NCBI RefSeq assembly: GCF_000633635.1
Contig: NZ_AYPQ01000002.1
Location: 175,643 to 239,642 of the forward strand
Direction of reading: 5' to 3'
Source: Enterococcus crotali
GTDB taxonomy: Bacteria; Bacillota; Bacilli; Lactobacillales; Enterococcaceae
DNA: 64,000 bases
The notes beneath the pieces are model-generated. The model did not search any database, was not told the DNA's origin, and worked only from the letters and a program-made list of their open reading frames with translations. How positions within the stretch are numbered: the first letter of the stretch is position 1; each line of letters begins with the position of its first letter. This document shows positions 47,510-58,379 of this stretch, in pieces. The translations under genes and the position numbers were made by a program.

Positions 47510-50199
47510 TTATCGGTCAAATCCAATTGTACGAATTTCATAGGCTTCTAGGTTGTTCGTTACTTTTCCAGGTTGTTTCACTTCTAGTAAGTTTAATAAA
47601 TAAGAATTTGCGCCAGTACTTTTTTCTATCACGACCTCATCTGACTTATCACTCATATTGAACCCTCTCACAACAAGGGCTTGATTCTTCTCACTGTTTT
47701 TCATTGCTGTTACTGCAAATTTGTGCCTTCAATTGTTAAATAGGCATCTTTTGCCTTTAATTGCCCTGCATGATTTGTTGTTTGTTTTACACTAAAAGGA
47801 ATTTGCGCTGCATACGCTCGTTTGTACGTAGCATATCGATCCATTGCTTCCCCATGAAAATCAACGCCATATTTAAACGTGTGCTGTCCGATACACTGCG
47901 CTTCTGGCGTTGGGAAATACCCCCAATCGCCCATTTCACCAACGGCTCTTAAAAGAGTTAGCGCAATCGTGTTTGCTTCTGGTAAAACCTCATATTCATT
48001 TAACCCAAAGTTTGAAACCGTTATCCCAGACTTTTCATCATGGATATTAACAAATGCATGCTGATGCTGAGGATTGGTTGGATTTTCCCAACTTTTACTA
48101 ACTTGATTTGGTCGCGTAACCACTTCATAGATACTATCTGCTTCGTGTGTCTCTGCTTTTATCCCTGTTGGAAATAGCATCCGCAAGCGATGGTCTTTCA
48201 TTTGGTTATTTAAAGCTGTTTCAAAGCTCAATCGAGGAGAATCTTTTTCCATCGTTACTACTGTTTCGATCGTTAATTCTTTCAATTTTGATGAGCGCTT
48301 GGCTTTTCTATAACGAAAATCGACGACAGATTTTTGTTCTTGTTCCAATAAATCTTCCGCAGATTCGGGAATCATCATGCGTTGAATGATCTTGACTTGC
48401 ACCATGAAAGATTCATCTTTCACTATGGAAACTTCTGCTGGAAGCCCGCTAGATAAAAGTGGAGTCGTATCTTCTGGTTGTTTAAAAATATATTCATTTC
48501 CGATATCTCCAGTATTTTCAATCGTCAGTAATTTGTTATATATTCTGCCTGACGTTTTATCCAAGACTTCTAATGTTCCATCACCATTGATCATTACCTT
48601 CAAGCGGCTATTTTCCAACACATCATTTTCTTCATTTACGACCATTGAGTCTGTTTTGCCAACTGGCGTTTTTGTTTCTCGCAATGCAAAAGAGTCCCAC
48701 GAAAAGGCTGGCATGTTATTTATAGGCAGTTCTATTTCCACATATTTAGCCATATATGGTACTCTGAAACGATCTTTCGGCAAATCATAGCCAAAGCTAA
48801 CTTCAGGATTTGAAATCAAGGCTGGTACTACTTGACCTTCAGAATCAATCACTTCAAAAGTTGGAGTTTGACTTTCAGCAAGCTCTGCCCATAATTCATG
48901 AGGTATCCCTTCCTTAAACGGCTTTCTCTCGATTTCTATTTTTATTTTCGTGATTTCTGATTTTTGATACCCCGATGTATTAAATACAACAAATGGATAA
49001 CTTGTGTCGGCAAACTGCTTTGTATCGACTGCTTTAACTAAGTGAGTCAAGGCATCTTCAGCCAAAAATTTCCCGACTTCATTCGCTTTTTCAAACCGCG
49101 GAATCATTTCGCGATGTACTTCGTCGACCGAACAGCCGCAAATGCTATCGTGGGGATGATTTTGTAACAATAATTTCCAAGCGTAATCAAGTTGATCGTG
49201 CGGATAACTTTGTGTTAGTTCATAGGCCATTGCAGCTAATGGTTCTGTCACATTTTCCAGTTGGCGCTCAACAGTGGTATTCCATTGTTTTAAATAAACT
49301 CTTGCTGAAGCCGTATTCGCTAAAGTAAACCAGCCATCCGTCTCTTGGCTCGTCAATTCTCCTTGGACTGTTCCAACTTTGTCTGGTAAATCTTGACGCA
49401 TCTGTTTTAAGTACTCATCAAAATTTGAGTGAATAAATTCATATTCAGGGAATAATTCATTTGCCAAGGCGATTGCTTTGGTAATATCCTTTTGGACTGG
49501 CTGATGATCGACGCCATTCATCATCAATAAATGATCCGTAGAAGCAAATTTTTCAGCTTCAGCTAACTTTTGGTTCCAAAACATTAAAGCCGCTTCTTTT
49601 TCAGCTGGTATTTCATTACCGTTACTGTACCAGTTAGCAAACAACAACCCTAAAATAGTACTACCATCCGGTCCTTGCCACCACATTTCTGAATACTGTG
49701 AGGTATAATTTTCATCCTCTAACACTTCATTGTTAAAGCCAACTGGTTTCACTCCTCGACCAAAAGCCGCTGCGTCTAAATCAGCCTGTTTCATCATTTG
49801 TGGTGTTTGCCCCATGTTACCAAACGTATCTGGGAAATAACCTAGCTTGACTTCCGGTCCCCATTTTTCGCTTTCCTTTTTACCAATCAGCATATTGCGC
49901 ACATTTGATTCAGAGCTGATTAGAAAATCATCTTGCAAGATATAAAATGGTCCGATTCGTAGTTTCCCATCCGTAATTGCTTTTTGAACGGCGGATTTCT
50001 TCTCTGGTCTAACTTGTAAATAATCATCTAAAATAATCGTCTGACCATCCAAATGAAAACTATCGAATGCCGGATCGGTCTCAATCAATTCCAACACGTC
50101 ATCTACCAGCTCAACTAAGCGCATATGGTGTTGTTCATACGGCATGTACCATTCACGATCCCAATGAGAATGAGAAATGATATAGACTTTTTTCTTCAT
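47510..50199 (-). CDS. GH38 alpha-mannosidase (frameshifted near the C-terminus)
   Basis: An intracellular zinc mannosidase. HSHWDREWY (metal His12 and Asp14) opens the protein, GYFPDTFGNMGQ carries the nucleophile Asp124, and NHPHDSICGC supplies the later ligand. The main frame ends at 47710. Restoring one T in a coding-strand T run (plus-strand AAA at 47717-47719) joins EGTNFAVTAMKNSEKN to the following frame. That gives about 896 residues ending at 47510. The ATG at 50199 follows GGAGTG. It belongs to the set that strips alpha-linked mannose. Confidence 0.9.
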
Positions 50200-50223
50200 A
50201 ATTTTACACTCCATCCATTCTTT

Positions 50224-51513
50224 TTATTGTTCAACTCGAATATCAAAATAATCCATTACCAGTTCACAAAACATCATATTAGCCCAAGAGAACCATTCAC
50301 GTGTATAATTTTTCGGATCATCAACATCAAATCCTTCATGCATTAAGTGTGTCCCTCCGTCATTGGCTACTAAAGAATTCAAGATTCGTTCTTTTTCTGA
50401 CTTGTTTTTTGTCGTCATGCCTTCCATCGCCAATGCGATCGGCCAAATATAATTTTCTGGCGTATGAGAACTACCGATTCCTTTAGCGTATTTTCCTTCA
50501 TAAAAATAAGGATTTTCCTTACTTAAAATTGTTTGCCTAGTCGCTTGATATGTGGAGTCCTCAACTGTTGTATAACCTAAATAAGGTGCTGCAAGTAAAT
50601 TAGGAATATTGCTATCATCCATGATGCTGGCGTTGCCTAACCCATCAACCTCATAAGCGTAGATAGCTTTCCCAGATTGATTGTCTGTTTTACCAAATCG
50701 TTGAATCCCAGCATCGATTTCTTTTCTAAGAGAAGCCGCTTGTTCTACGATTTCTGGATCAGGCAGTATCTCAGTAAAAATCTCTTCGATATAGCCTAAA
50801 ATAACTACTGCAAACATATTCGATGGCACTAAATAACCGTAACGGCAAGCGTCATCACTTGGACGAAAGCCAGACCAGGTCATTCCTGTTTTACTGACCT
50901 CACTGCCTCGACCTTCATTTACAAGTGTGTCTTCTAAACGCGTAGTATCGCGTTCGAATGTATAGGCTAAATTTTGGTGTTCTTGTTCTGTTTTAAAAAC
51001 CGTCAAAATCTTTTTCACACCTGCTACAAAATTCTCGTCGAACTGCTTCTGACATCCCGTATTTTTAAATAGCAAGTATGCGAGCTGAACGGGGTAACAG
51101 AGTGAATCTATTTCGTATTTTCGCTCCCAGATCCATGGATTCATCGTCGTGTGATCGGTCTGATGTCCGGCACCATTCGGTTCTTCATTGAATGCATTAG
51201 CATATGGGTCGATCGTGATGTAGAAAAATTGACGTTGGACCAGACCACAAATCATATCTCTCAATTCTTCATCTTCTTTGGCGATAACTAAGTAAGGACG
51301 GACTTGAGCTGTAGAATCTCTCAGCCACATTGCAGGAATATCTCCTGTTAGTAAAAACGTAGTTCCATCCGCTTGCCTTTTAACCGTTGTCGTCAATGTG
51401 TTGGCAAAAGCCGCATTGAAGTTCTCTGCCCAACCAGCATGTTCTTCCCCACACATTTGAGTGATTTTATCCATAAAAGCTTGAACGGAATTTGGTATTT
51501 TTTTATAAGTCAT
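50224..51513 (-). CDS. GH125 exo-alpha-1,6-mannosidase
   Basis: A 429-residue (alpha/alpha)6-barrel protein formerly called DUF1237. Typical blocks are LTGDIPAMWLRDSTAQVRPY (about 55-74), GAGHQTDHTTMNPWIWERKYEIDSLCYP and GMTWSGFRPSDDACRYGYLVPSNMF. It hydrolyses alpha-1,6-linked mannose from N-glycans by inversion. First gene of the leftward mannosidase operon, 24 bp before GH38, with a GGAGG site and a promoter under the 16-bp operator. Confidence 0.92.
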   Translation of the reverse strand: MTYKKIPNSVQAFMDKITQMCGEEHAGWAENFNAAFANTLTTTVKRQADGTTFLLTGDIPAMWLRDSTAQVRPYLVIAKEDEELRDMICGLVQRQFFYITIDPYANAFNEEPNGAGHQTDHTTMNPWIWERKYEIDSLCYPVQLAYLLFKNTGCQKQFDENFVAGVKKILTVFKTEQEHQNLAYTFERDTTRLEDTLVNEGRGSEVSKTGMTWSGFRPSDDACRYGYLVPSNMFAVVILGYIEEIFTEILPDPEIVEQAASLRKEIDAGIQRFGKTDNQSGKAIYAYEVDGLGNASIMDDSNIPNLLAAPYLGYTTVEDSTYQATRQTILSKENPYFYEGKYAKGIGSSHTPENYIWPIALAMEGMTTKNKSEKERILNSLVANDGGTHLMHEGFDVDDPKNYTREWFSWANMMFCELVMDYFDIRVEQ

Positions 51514-51552
51514 ACGTACCTCCTAATAGTTGATATATCATTTAACAACGAA

Positions 51553-51581
51553 AGTATATGCTAATGAAAGCGTTTTGTCTA
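51553..51581 (-). promoter_or_regulatory. GH125-GH38-ROK-GH20 promoter with cre
   Basis: On the minus strand TAGACA (51576-51581), a 17-bp spacer and TATACT (51553-51558). The spacer holds a cre-like site, plus-strand ATGAAAGCGTTTTGT (51564-51578), with one mismatch to consensus. Glucose repression is therefore expected. Confidence 0.72.
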
Positions 51582-51604
51582 CTGTTTTTATTAATATTTT
51601 TAAA

Positions 51605-51633
51605 TTGAACTCTTTTTCTTTCTATGTTAAACT
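51605..51633 (+). promoter_or_regulatory. promoter of the GntR-type regulator and GH92
   Basis: TTGAAC (51605-51610), a 17-bp spacer and TAAACT (51628-51633), directly followed by the right-hand 16-bp operator. Confidence 0.6.
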
Positions 51634-51673
51634 AACAACAATGATATATCATTTAACATTTAGGAGAACAACT

Positions 51674-52708
51674 ATGTCAAAACCATTGTATAAAAAAATA
51701 ACCGATGACTTATTGCAAGCAATCGAAACTGGAAAATTACCAGAAAATGCCCAACTTCCAACAGAAAAGGAACTCTCTCAAACGTATAATGTCAGTCGTA
51801 TCACCTCTAAACGAGCTCTGACAGAACTTGAAAACCAAGGACTGATTTATCGCATTCAAGGAAAAGGCAGCTATGTTCAAAAACGGAAACCAATGAAGAA
51901 AAAAGTATCACGTATTTTATTTTTGATTCCCTTTGTAAATGATCTTTCTCTAGGGAACTTCAATGAGGGATTAGCACCTGTCACAAGTGAACATCATTAT
52001 GAAGTAATCATGTCTTCTTCGGAATTTTTGATCAATAAACAAGCAGCTGATATCATTGAAGACTTTGATGGGATGATCTACTATGCACATAATACTGAAG
52101 ATTTTCTAGATACGTTATTCGAGTTGTCTATTCAGCAATTTCCAGTCATTATCTTAGATAAAAAGATCCACGATCTGCCTTATCCCACTATTCAATCAGA
52201 TAACTTTTCAGGTGGTGCAATGGCGACATCTTATTTAGCAACCCAAGGTCATCAGCGGATTGCTTATATTTTCGGAGAAGAAACACTACCTCAATCTGTA
52301 CGGCAGCGCTATTTAGGCTACATTCATGCGACGAAAGAACAGCACTTATCTTTTCACACCGCTTTAACAGATAAACAAGCGTTTCAAAACTCCGATGTCA
52401 TTGCTTATATTTCAGAAAATGCGATTACTGGTGTTGTCTGCGAAAATGATTTAGTAGCGATTTCTTTAATGAACCAAGCCAAGCGAGCCAACATTGATAT
52501 ACCAACTCAATTATCCATTATCGGATTCGATAATATCCAAGCTGCCTCATTGATCGATCCTTCTTTAACCACGATTGCTCAGGATTTTAAAGGGATGGGC
52601 AAACTTGCAGGTACGATGCTGATAGAATGGATCGAAAAACAAGTGATTCCAGCAGATCAACAAGTTCCAGTAAAACAAATTATTCGACACTCAACAAAGG
52701 AGAATTAA
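51674..52708 (+). CDS. GntR/LacI hybrid regulator (AraR architecture)
   Basis: A 344-residue protein with an N-terminal GntR winged helix (residues about 3-72: LYKKITDDLLQAIETGKLP, PTEKELSQTYNVSRITSKRAL, GKGSYVQ) fused to a LacI-type sugar-binding domain (about 78-340; FDNIQAASLIDPSLTTIAQD). This is the AraR layout. A longer reading to 51530 is rejected because TAGGAGAAC precedes the ATG at 51674. It lies 3 bp ahead of GH92 and divergent from GH125, so it probably represses both with mannose or a mannoside as inducer. Confidence 0.88.
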   Translation: MSKPLYKKITDDLLQAIETGKLPENAQLPTEKELSQTYNVSRITSKRALTELENQGLIYRIQGKGSYVQKRKPMKKKVSRILFLIPFVNDLSLGNFNEGLAPVTSEHHYEVIMSSSEFLINKQAADIIEDFDGMIYYAHNTEDFLDTLFELSIQQFPVIILDKKIHDLPYPTIQSDNFSGGAMATSYLATQGHQRIAYIFGEETLPQSVRQRYLGYIHATKEQHLSFHTALTDKQAFQNSDVIAYISENAITGVVCENDLVAISLMNQAKRANIDIPTQLSIIGFDNIQAASLIDPSLTTIAQDFKGMGKLAGTMLIEWIEKQVIPADQQVPVKQIIRHSTKEN

Positions 52709-52711
52709 TGT

Positions 52712-54853
52712 ATGAAACCAACACTTATCGATACTAGACACGGAACCGATAATCAACATTCTTTTTCAAATGGTAATTGTTTACCCTATACTGGTGTGCC
52801 TTTTGGCATGAATTATTTTGCACCTCAGACAAATGGAGATAACGGTAGTTGGTGGTTCAATCCTCGCGATCGTGTCTTTCAAGGATTTCGTTTGACACAT
52901 CAGCCTAGTCCTTGGATGGGGGATTTTAGTTATTTGGTTATGTTGCCTTTTAACGGCAAACTAAAAGAATCGACTGTCTTTCATGCTCAGTCTTCTTACC
53001 GACCAGATGAAAGCGTTTTTAAACCTAGTTATTTAGAACTGACAGCACAGCGCTATCAACTGACAACTCGTCTGATTCCAAGTATGTATGGTGGTGTCTT
53101 AACAGCAAGTTACACACAAGCAGATGCTGGACTTTTACTTTCACTCCCTGGAAAATATCAACTTACTGTCGAGGATAAACATACCGTTTCCGGCTCTATA
53201 ATAAACTACGCAGGTTGTGAGGATAAGCATTTTTCTTTTTATTTTACATTGCACTTTGACCAAGCTTTAACTTTTGAAAAACCTGTCGAGCAAACAGGCG
53301 AAAATGAGTGTATTACTTTTTCATTTGGGAATATTAAAGAACAAGTAGTCCAGTTTGGTACGTCGTTTATCAGTTTAGAACAAGCGAAGTTAAATTTGTC
53401 TCGTGAAGCTCATTGGCAACCAGCAGACTACCTTGCAAACTCAGAAAAGCAGTGGTCTCATTATCTGAATAAAATCGAGATTCAAGATAAGAACCAGCAG
53501 CGTCGTTCGACCTTTTATCATAATTTATATCGTGCTTTTTTATTCCCGCAAACATTTTATGAAAAAGATGCTAACGACAAAATTATTCATTATGATACGT
53601 TGGCTAAAGAAGTAAAACCAGGATTTCTCTATACAAATAATGGGTTTTGGGATACTTATAAAACGGTGTATCCACTTTATTCATTGATTGCTCAAGAAAA
53701 ATATGCTGAAATGCTGGAAGGTTTTTTAAACAGTTATCGAGAAAGCGGCTATTTGCCTAAATGGCTTTCACCTGATGAACGAGGCTTGATGCCGGGCACG
53801 TTGATCGATGCTGTAGTTGCCGATGCTGCAGTGAAAAATATCCGTCCTGATTTGATGCCTGAATTTTTAAAAGCTATGATCAAAGGCGCAACGATTCAAA
53901 GCGAGAATCCAAATTATGGCAGACAAGGAACCAATGATTATTTAACCTATGGATATGTTCCTGCTAACTATCACGAGTCAGTCAACCATACCTTAGATTA
54001 TTGTTACAGTGACTTTTGTATCAGCCAAGTTGCAAACTCCTTGAAAGAACATAAAATCGCTGAACATTATACAAAACAAGCCAAAAACTATTTAACTATT
54101 TTCGATCCTCATTCTGGCTTTATGCGAGCAAAACAAATAGATGGAACGTTCAAGCAACCATTTAATAGTCATCAATGGGGTGAAGACTACGCTGAAGGTA
54201 GTGCTTGGCAGAGCAGTTTTGCTGTATATCATGATTTTAAAGGCTTGATATCAGCTTATGGTGGACCAGACAACTTCCAAGAAAAATTGATTGATTTATG
54301 TAATCAGGCACCTGTTTTCAATGTGGACGGGTATGGATTTGAAATTCATGAAATGAGTGAAATGGCTGCCACAGAATTTGGGCAATTGGCGATTTCTAAT
54401 CAGCCGAGTTTTCATTTCCCTTATTTATTTAGCTACCTTGGTAAACCGGAATTTGCTCAACCGTTACTTAAACAATTGATGAGTCAAGAATTCAATGATG
54501 GTCCCACTGGTTTTCCAGGTGACGAAGATAATGGAAGCATGGCTAGTTGGTATATTTTTAGTTCATTGGGCTTTTACCCTGTTTGCCCTGGTTCAGGTGA
54601 ATACGTGATTGGCATGCCTTTGTTTGATAAAGCGATTATTCATTTATCTAACGGTGAAACACTGAATATTTCTACTAGTCCAAATCAGGAACAGCAACAA
54701 TTTGTTGATCATATTCGTTACAATGATTCTTTACATGAGGGGCTAGTTTTCACTCATGACAGCTTGATGAATGGTGGTACGATCGACTTTACTTTAGGCA
54801 TCGTGCCTAGACCAAGACAATACAAAGAAGAGCAACTTCCATTTAGTATTTAA
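52712..54853 (+). CDS. GH92 alpha-1,2-mannosidase family protein, intracellular
   Basis: A 713-residue member of GH92 without a signal peptide: DTRHGTDNQHSFSNGNCLPYTG at the N-terminus, FWDTYKTVYPLYSLI in the barrel, FEIHEMSEMAATEFGQ and PGDEDNGSMASWYIFSSLGFYPVCPG at the C-terminal active site. Calcium-dependent exo-alpha-mannosidases of this family remove alpha-1,2-, 1,3- or other mannose. It is cotranscribed with the regulator and ends in a repeat-derived terminator. Confidence 0.92.
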   Translation: MKPTLIDTRHGTDNQHSFSNGNCLPYTGVPFGMNYFAPQTNGDNGSWWFNPRDRVFQGFRLTHQPSPWMGDFSYLVMLPFNGKLKESTVFHAQSSYRPDESVFKPSYLELTAQRYQLTTRLIPSMYGGVLTASYTQADAGLLLSLPGKYQLTVEDKHTVSGSIINYAGCEDKHFSFYFTLHFDQALTFEKPVEQTGENECITFSFGNIKEQVVQFGTSFISLEQAKLNLSREAHWQPADYLANSEKQWSHYLNKIEIQDKNQQRRSTFYHNLYRAFLFPQTFYEKDANDKIIHYDTLAKEVKPGFLYTNNGFWDTYKTVYPLYSLIAQEKYAEMLEGFLNSYRESGYLPKWLSPDERGLMPGTLIDAVVADAAVKNIRPDLMPEFLKAMIKGATIQSENPNYGRQGTNDYLTYGYVPANYHESVNHTLDYCYSDFCISQVANSLKEHKIAEHYTKQAKNYLTIFDPHSGFMRAKQIDGTFKQPFNSHQWGEDYAEGSAWQSSFAVYHDFKGLISAYGGPDNFQEKLIDLCNQAPVFNVDGYGFEIHEMSEMAATEFGQLAISNQPSFHFPYLFSYLGKPEFAQPLLKQLMSQEFNDGPTGFPGDEDNGSMASWYIFSSLGFYPVCPGSGEYVIGMPLFDKAIIHLSNGETLNISTSPNQEQQQFVDHIRYNDSLHEGLVFTHDSLMNGGTIDFTLGIVPRPRQYKEEQLPFSI

Positions 54854-54869
54854 TAACGTTTTATTTACG

Positions 54870-55047
54870 AAAAGAGGTTGGGTCAGAAGTGTTTAACCCC
54901 GAGAAATAAGAAGAGATTCACGAAAATTGCTCTTCAAATTTTTGTGAATCTCTTCTTATTTCCGAAGGGGTTGCTTCTGATCCCACCGTTTATTCGGATT
55001 TAGAGCCCGTAACAAAACTGATTTTTAGTTTTGTCCCGGACTCTTTT
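54870..55047 (+). repeat. full copy C of the dispersed intergenic repeat
   Basis: It opens AAAGAGGTTGGGTCAG. Long inner arms (GAAATAAGAAGAGATTCACG at about 54902-54921 and its near-complement ending TCTTCTTATTTC) fold into a large stem-loop. CCACCGTTTATTCGG and the closing AACAAAACT hairpin follow. Copies A (18400-18506) and B (26699-27030) share the ends. It fills the gap between the convergent GH92 and yesN-type genes. Confidence 0.65.
55012..55047 (+). terminator. terminator after GH92
   Basis: GAGCCCGTAACAAAACT pairs with AGTTTTGTCCCGGACTC (a few mismatches), followed by TTTTTC. It is the closing hairpin of repeat copy C. Confidence 0.75.
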
Positions 55048-55051
55048 TCAC

Positions 55052-56547
55052 CTATTCTTCACCCACTGAGTTATAATGATGTTTGTATTTTTCTCGAAAT
55101 TCTTTTGGGGTTAGATCATTCATCTTTTTAAACAGTTGAGAGAAATATGTGCTGTTGTTAAAGCCTATTTTATCAGCGATTTCATTTACGTTATCGTCCG
55201 TATAGAGTAACAGGTTTTGCGCTTTTTTCATTCGATATTGGTTCAAATATTGTGAAAAACTCTTCTTTGTTTCTTTTTTAAATAGTTGCCCCAAGTACAT
55301 TACATTAAGATGCAACGATTGAGCTACACATTTCAAAGTTAATTCGCTCGTATACTCTGAGCGAATTTTATCAATTACTTTTTGAACATTCTCTGAATAA
55401 TCGTATGCTATTTTCTCCCGGGTGATTTGAGTCACTGTAGTAGACAGAATATCATGTAGTTTATCTGCATTCGATGAGTGATTGATATCATCTAAAACTT
55501 GCTGATACTCCCCTTCATCTAAATGATTAAAACGACGATAGATATCCATAAAAAGCATAAACGTAATATGGCGAACATCTTCTGGCGAGCGCCGATTTTT
55601 TGTGTTTTAGTAAAAATTTCAGCAATCGTAGTCTCGATCGTAGTAAAGTCTCCCACCATCAAGGTTTTGTTAAAATTAATAATATCTGCCGAAAGATCAA
55701 AATCATCTGAAAAAACAGAATATAGCACATTACTGCCACTTGCTTCATAAAACTTATAGCGTTGCAGCGTCTGATTAGCTTTTTCATAACTGTCCGGTAC
55801 ATCTTCCCAATCACTGACCGTCTCACCGACACTTATCAACCAGCTATCGTCTTCATTGACCTGTAAAGGATTTGCAGTTAACAATTGGTTCAATTGATAC
55901 TTACCACCTTTTAATATATGTACAATCAGGCTTTTATCCCCTAGATTCCGAGTAAACAACAACGATTGCTGCTGATTTTCCAGCCAGTCAATGACATTGA
56001 TTTTTTTCTCACGATTTACCTCGATCAATAAAACTGTCCACTCTGACTTTTCTGCCGTATTGACCAATCGATCCAACTCTTCATAACTGTCCTTGTCAAT
56101 TTCACCATTCACCCATTGAGACAATAAAATTTCACTATACAAGCCATTTCTAGTTTCCTGCTGATTACGATCATCCAAACGTTTTCTTGCTTTTTTGACA
56201 CTTTTTAAAAGCTCGATCTTATCGACGGGTTTCATCAAATAATTGATGGCCCCCAATTGCAAACCGCCTTTTAAAAAATCGAATTTTTGATAACCAGAAA
56301 GGATCATAAACTCAAATTCCCTTGCCTCTTTTTGAGCAGCTTCAATGAATTCTAACCCTGTCATTTCCGGCATCGTAATATCAGTGATCACTAGATCAAT
56401 CGCCTCTGTCTCCATCATCGTCAGTGCTTCTTTGGCATTTCTGGCGGTCCCTTTGATGGAAAAACCTTCTGCTTCCCACGAAATAATTTTTTTCAGTCCA
56501 TTTACGATCATATATTCATCATCTACCAGTAAAACATTGTAATTCAT
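55052..56547 (-). CDS. YesN-type response regulator with AraC helix-turn-helix (frameshifted)
   Basis: The receiver domain (residues 1-120; VDDEYMIVNG, phospho-acceptor Asp56 in VITDITMPEM, Lys in MKPVDK) is followed by a linker. The frame breaks near 55577-55584, and the second frame carries the AraC-type DNA-binding domain (ELTLKCVAQSLHLNVMYLGQLFKKE and IGFNNSTYFSQLFKK). Adding one base gives about 498 residues. It pairs with the sensor kinase 107 bp upstream. It is the best candidate for binding the 21-bp-spaced repeats at 45227-45256 and 62708-62739. Confidence 0.88.
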
Positions 56548-56654
56548 TTTATTACTCCTTTACTCTGAGACTACTTGTCACAAAATGATTTTGCAGTGGA
56601 ATACGATGACTTTTTTTAGCGACCTTACCTTGATCTTTTTCTAACTTTAATATT

Positions 56655-58379
56655 TTAAGAGAATGGTGCGTCAAAAGATAGCATAATTGCAATCCCTTTT
56701 GTTTCGTTTGGCGTAATCGTCATCAAAAATGATGATCCAAAGTAAGCGCGCAAACGTTCGTTTACATTTTGCAACCCAATTGAGTCATGCAGTTCAATTT
56801 GATCACTCTGCAATTTTGTTTGAATCAATGCTAGCTTTTGCACTGAGATCCCTTTGCCGTTATCCCGAATCAAGATCTTGACTTGTCCATCAACTAAGCG
56901 CGCTTTCACGCTGATAGCATTGTCATTTCTAGAAAAATCGATACCATGAACAAAATAATTTTCGATCAACGGCTGAATTGAAAATTTCGGTAAAACCAGT
57001 TCCTTCAATGCCTCATCGATCTCAAAGTGATACGCAATTCGATCTGGATACCTCATTTGATATAAATACACATACTTTTCACAAAAACTCAGCTCTTTTT
57101 CCAAGGTTGTGGTCTTAGCCTGATCAGTATTATTCCGAAGTAAGGTGGAAAAGGCGTACACAACATCCGCAAGCTCCTCACTCCCCTCACTTAAGGCGTA
57201 CATGCGAATATACTCTAAAGTGTTATATAAAAAATGCGGACTGATTTGCGACTGTAATGCTCTCATATGTGCATCTTGCTGCTTGATTTCCAGCTTATAA
57301 ATATCGGAAATATACTGCTCAATATTATCCAGCATCGTGTTAATCCCGATTGAGAGCTCTTTTAACTCAAATTGCGTCTCCTGTTCATTGATTCGCGTAT
57401 TCAAGTCTCCTTCAGATACAAGCGCCATCGAATCCATAATAATATCAACTTGCTGAGAATACTTCGTAAAGGTGCGATAAAGTAAATATAACAGCAGTAA
57501 AATCAGCACCAAACCACCCAGCATCAAAATACGCAGTTCAAAAAGAACATGCGTCAGAATTTTCTCTTTGGAGACTGTCACTAAAATATCAAACCCACTT
57601 GTTGTCTGCAGATGTTCCAATATATTGTCTTCCATCAATTTTTGGATCGGCAACGCAGATGTTTCTTTCATTTTTTGTTGAATCAGTTGTTGCTCTATCC
57701 CGTTATTCTTTTCTGTATAGGTCAATAGTTGATACCCTGTGCTGGAAAATACATAAGCAGATAATCCATCGAATGTCGTTAAATGAGTCAAACTATCGAT
57801 TATATCTTTTTGAGAGAACTCAACATAAAAACTTCCTAGAACTTCTAAGGTCACAGGATTCGTGATTGGATAGGCTAAATAAAACTTATTATTCAGACGC
57901 GGTGTCCCATTGATTTTCTTACCACTCTTATCTTCTACACTAGAAAGATAGTAGTCATTATAATTGTTCAAAACAATGATGATCGATTCGATATTATCAT
58001 ACATGGTATAAAAATTTTTTACTTGGCCTGGCAAAAATAAGTAGCTACCACTCTCTAATTGTTGATCAAAAGAATACGTCAAATACTCTGAAATCGACAT
58101 ATCCATATAACGATTTAAATTGTTGATTTTATCTTGATTGTCTCTCAAACTATTCAACATGGTTTTACCTTGTATGTTCTTATCATTGATCGAGCGACTG
58201 ATTGTATCTACAGCCTCTTGAGCGGTGATCTCCCCTCTTCCCATTGACTGCCAATAGGTATTCATACCAATACTGAACATGCCAACCAAAATCAAGGAAA
58301 CAAGGATCAAGGCATAATTTTTCAGCAATCGATTCAGTAACGTTTTTTCATTAAAGGAAGAAGGTTGCTTTTTACGCAT
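56655..58379 (-). CDS. YesM-type sensor histidine kinase
   Basis: A 574-residue membrane kinase: membrane segments at about 18-38 and 278-302 frame an extracellular sensor domain of about 240 residues. A HAMP-like linker follows, then the His_kinase domain with phospho-acceptor His in QSQISPHFLYNTLEY, and the ATPase with IRDNGKGIS. YesM kinases partner AraC-type YesN regulators and typically sense oligosaccharide directly or via a binding protein. It overlaps the DUF624 gene by 8 bp. Confidence 0.92.
   Translation of the reverse strand: MRKKQPSSFNEKTLLNRLLKNYALILVSLILVGMFSIGMNTYWQSMGRGEITAQEAVDTISRSINDKNIQGKTMLNSLRDNQDKINNLNRYMDMSISEYLTYSFDQQLESGSYLFLPGQVKNFYTMYDNIESIIIVLNNYNDYYLSSVEDKSGKKINGTPRLNNKFYLAYPITNPVTLEVLGSFYVEFSQKDIIDSLTHLTTFDGLSAYVFSSTGYQLLTYTEKNNGIEQQLIQQKMKETSALPIQKLMEDNILEHLQTTSGFDILVTVSKEKILTHVLFELRILMLGGLVLILLLLYLLYRTFTKYSQQVDIIMDSMALVSEGDLNTRINEQETQFELKELSIGINTMLDNIEQYISDIYKLEIKQQDAHMRALQSQISPHFLYNTLEYIRMYALSEGSEELADVVYAFSTLLRNNTDQAKTTTLEKELSFCEKYVYLYQMRYPDRIAYHFEIDEALKELVLPKFSIQPLIENYFVHGIDFSRNDNAISVKARLVDGQVKILIRDNGKGISVQKLALIQTKLQSDQIELHDSIGLQNVNERLRAYFGSSFLMTITPNETKGIAIMLSFDAPFS

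Larger units (their letters stand above)
51531..51657 (+). promoter_or_regulatory. two identical 16-bp operators at divergent promoters
   Basis: TGATATATCATTTAAC occurs exactly at 51531-51546 and 51642-51657, in the same orientation 111 bp apart; the first ten bases are a palindrome. The left copy lies between the leftward promoter and the GH125 ribosome binding site, the right copy between the rightward -10 and the regulator gene. They are the obvious binding sites of the GntR-type regulator. Confidence 0.75.

Noticed and set aside
51530-51673. An N-terminal extension of the GntR-type regulator
   Set aside because: It would cover the promoter and operator region, and a good ribosome binding site precedes the ATG at 51674.
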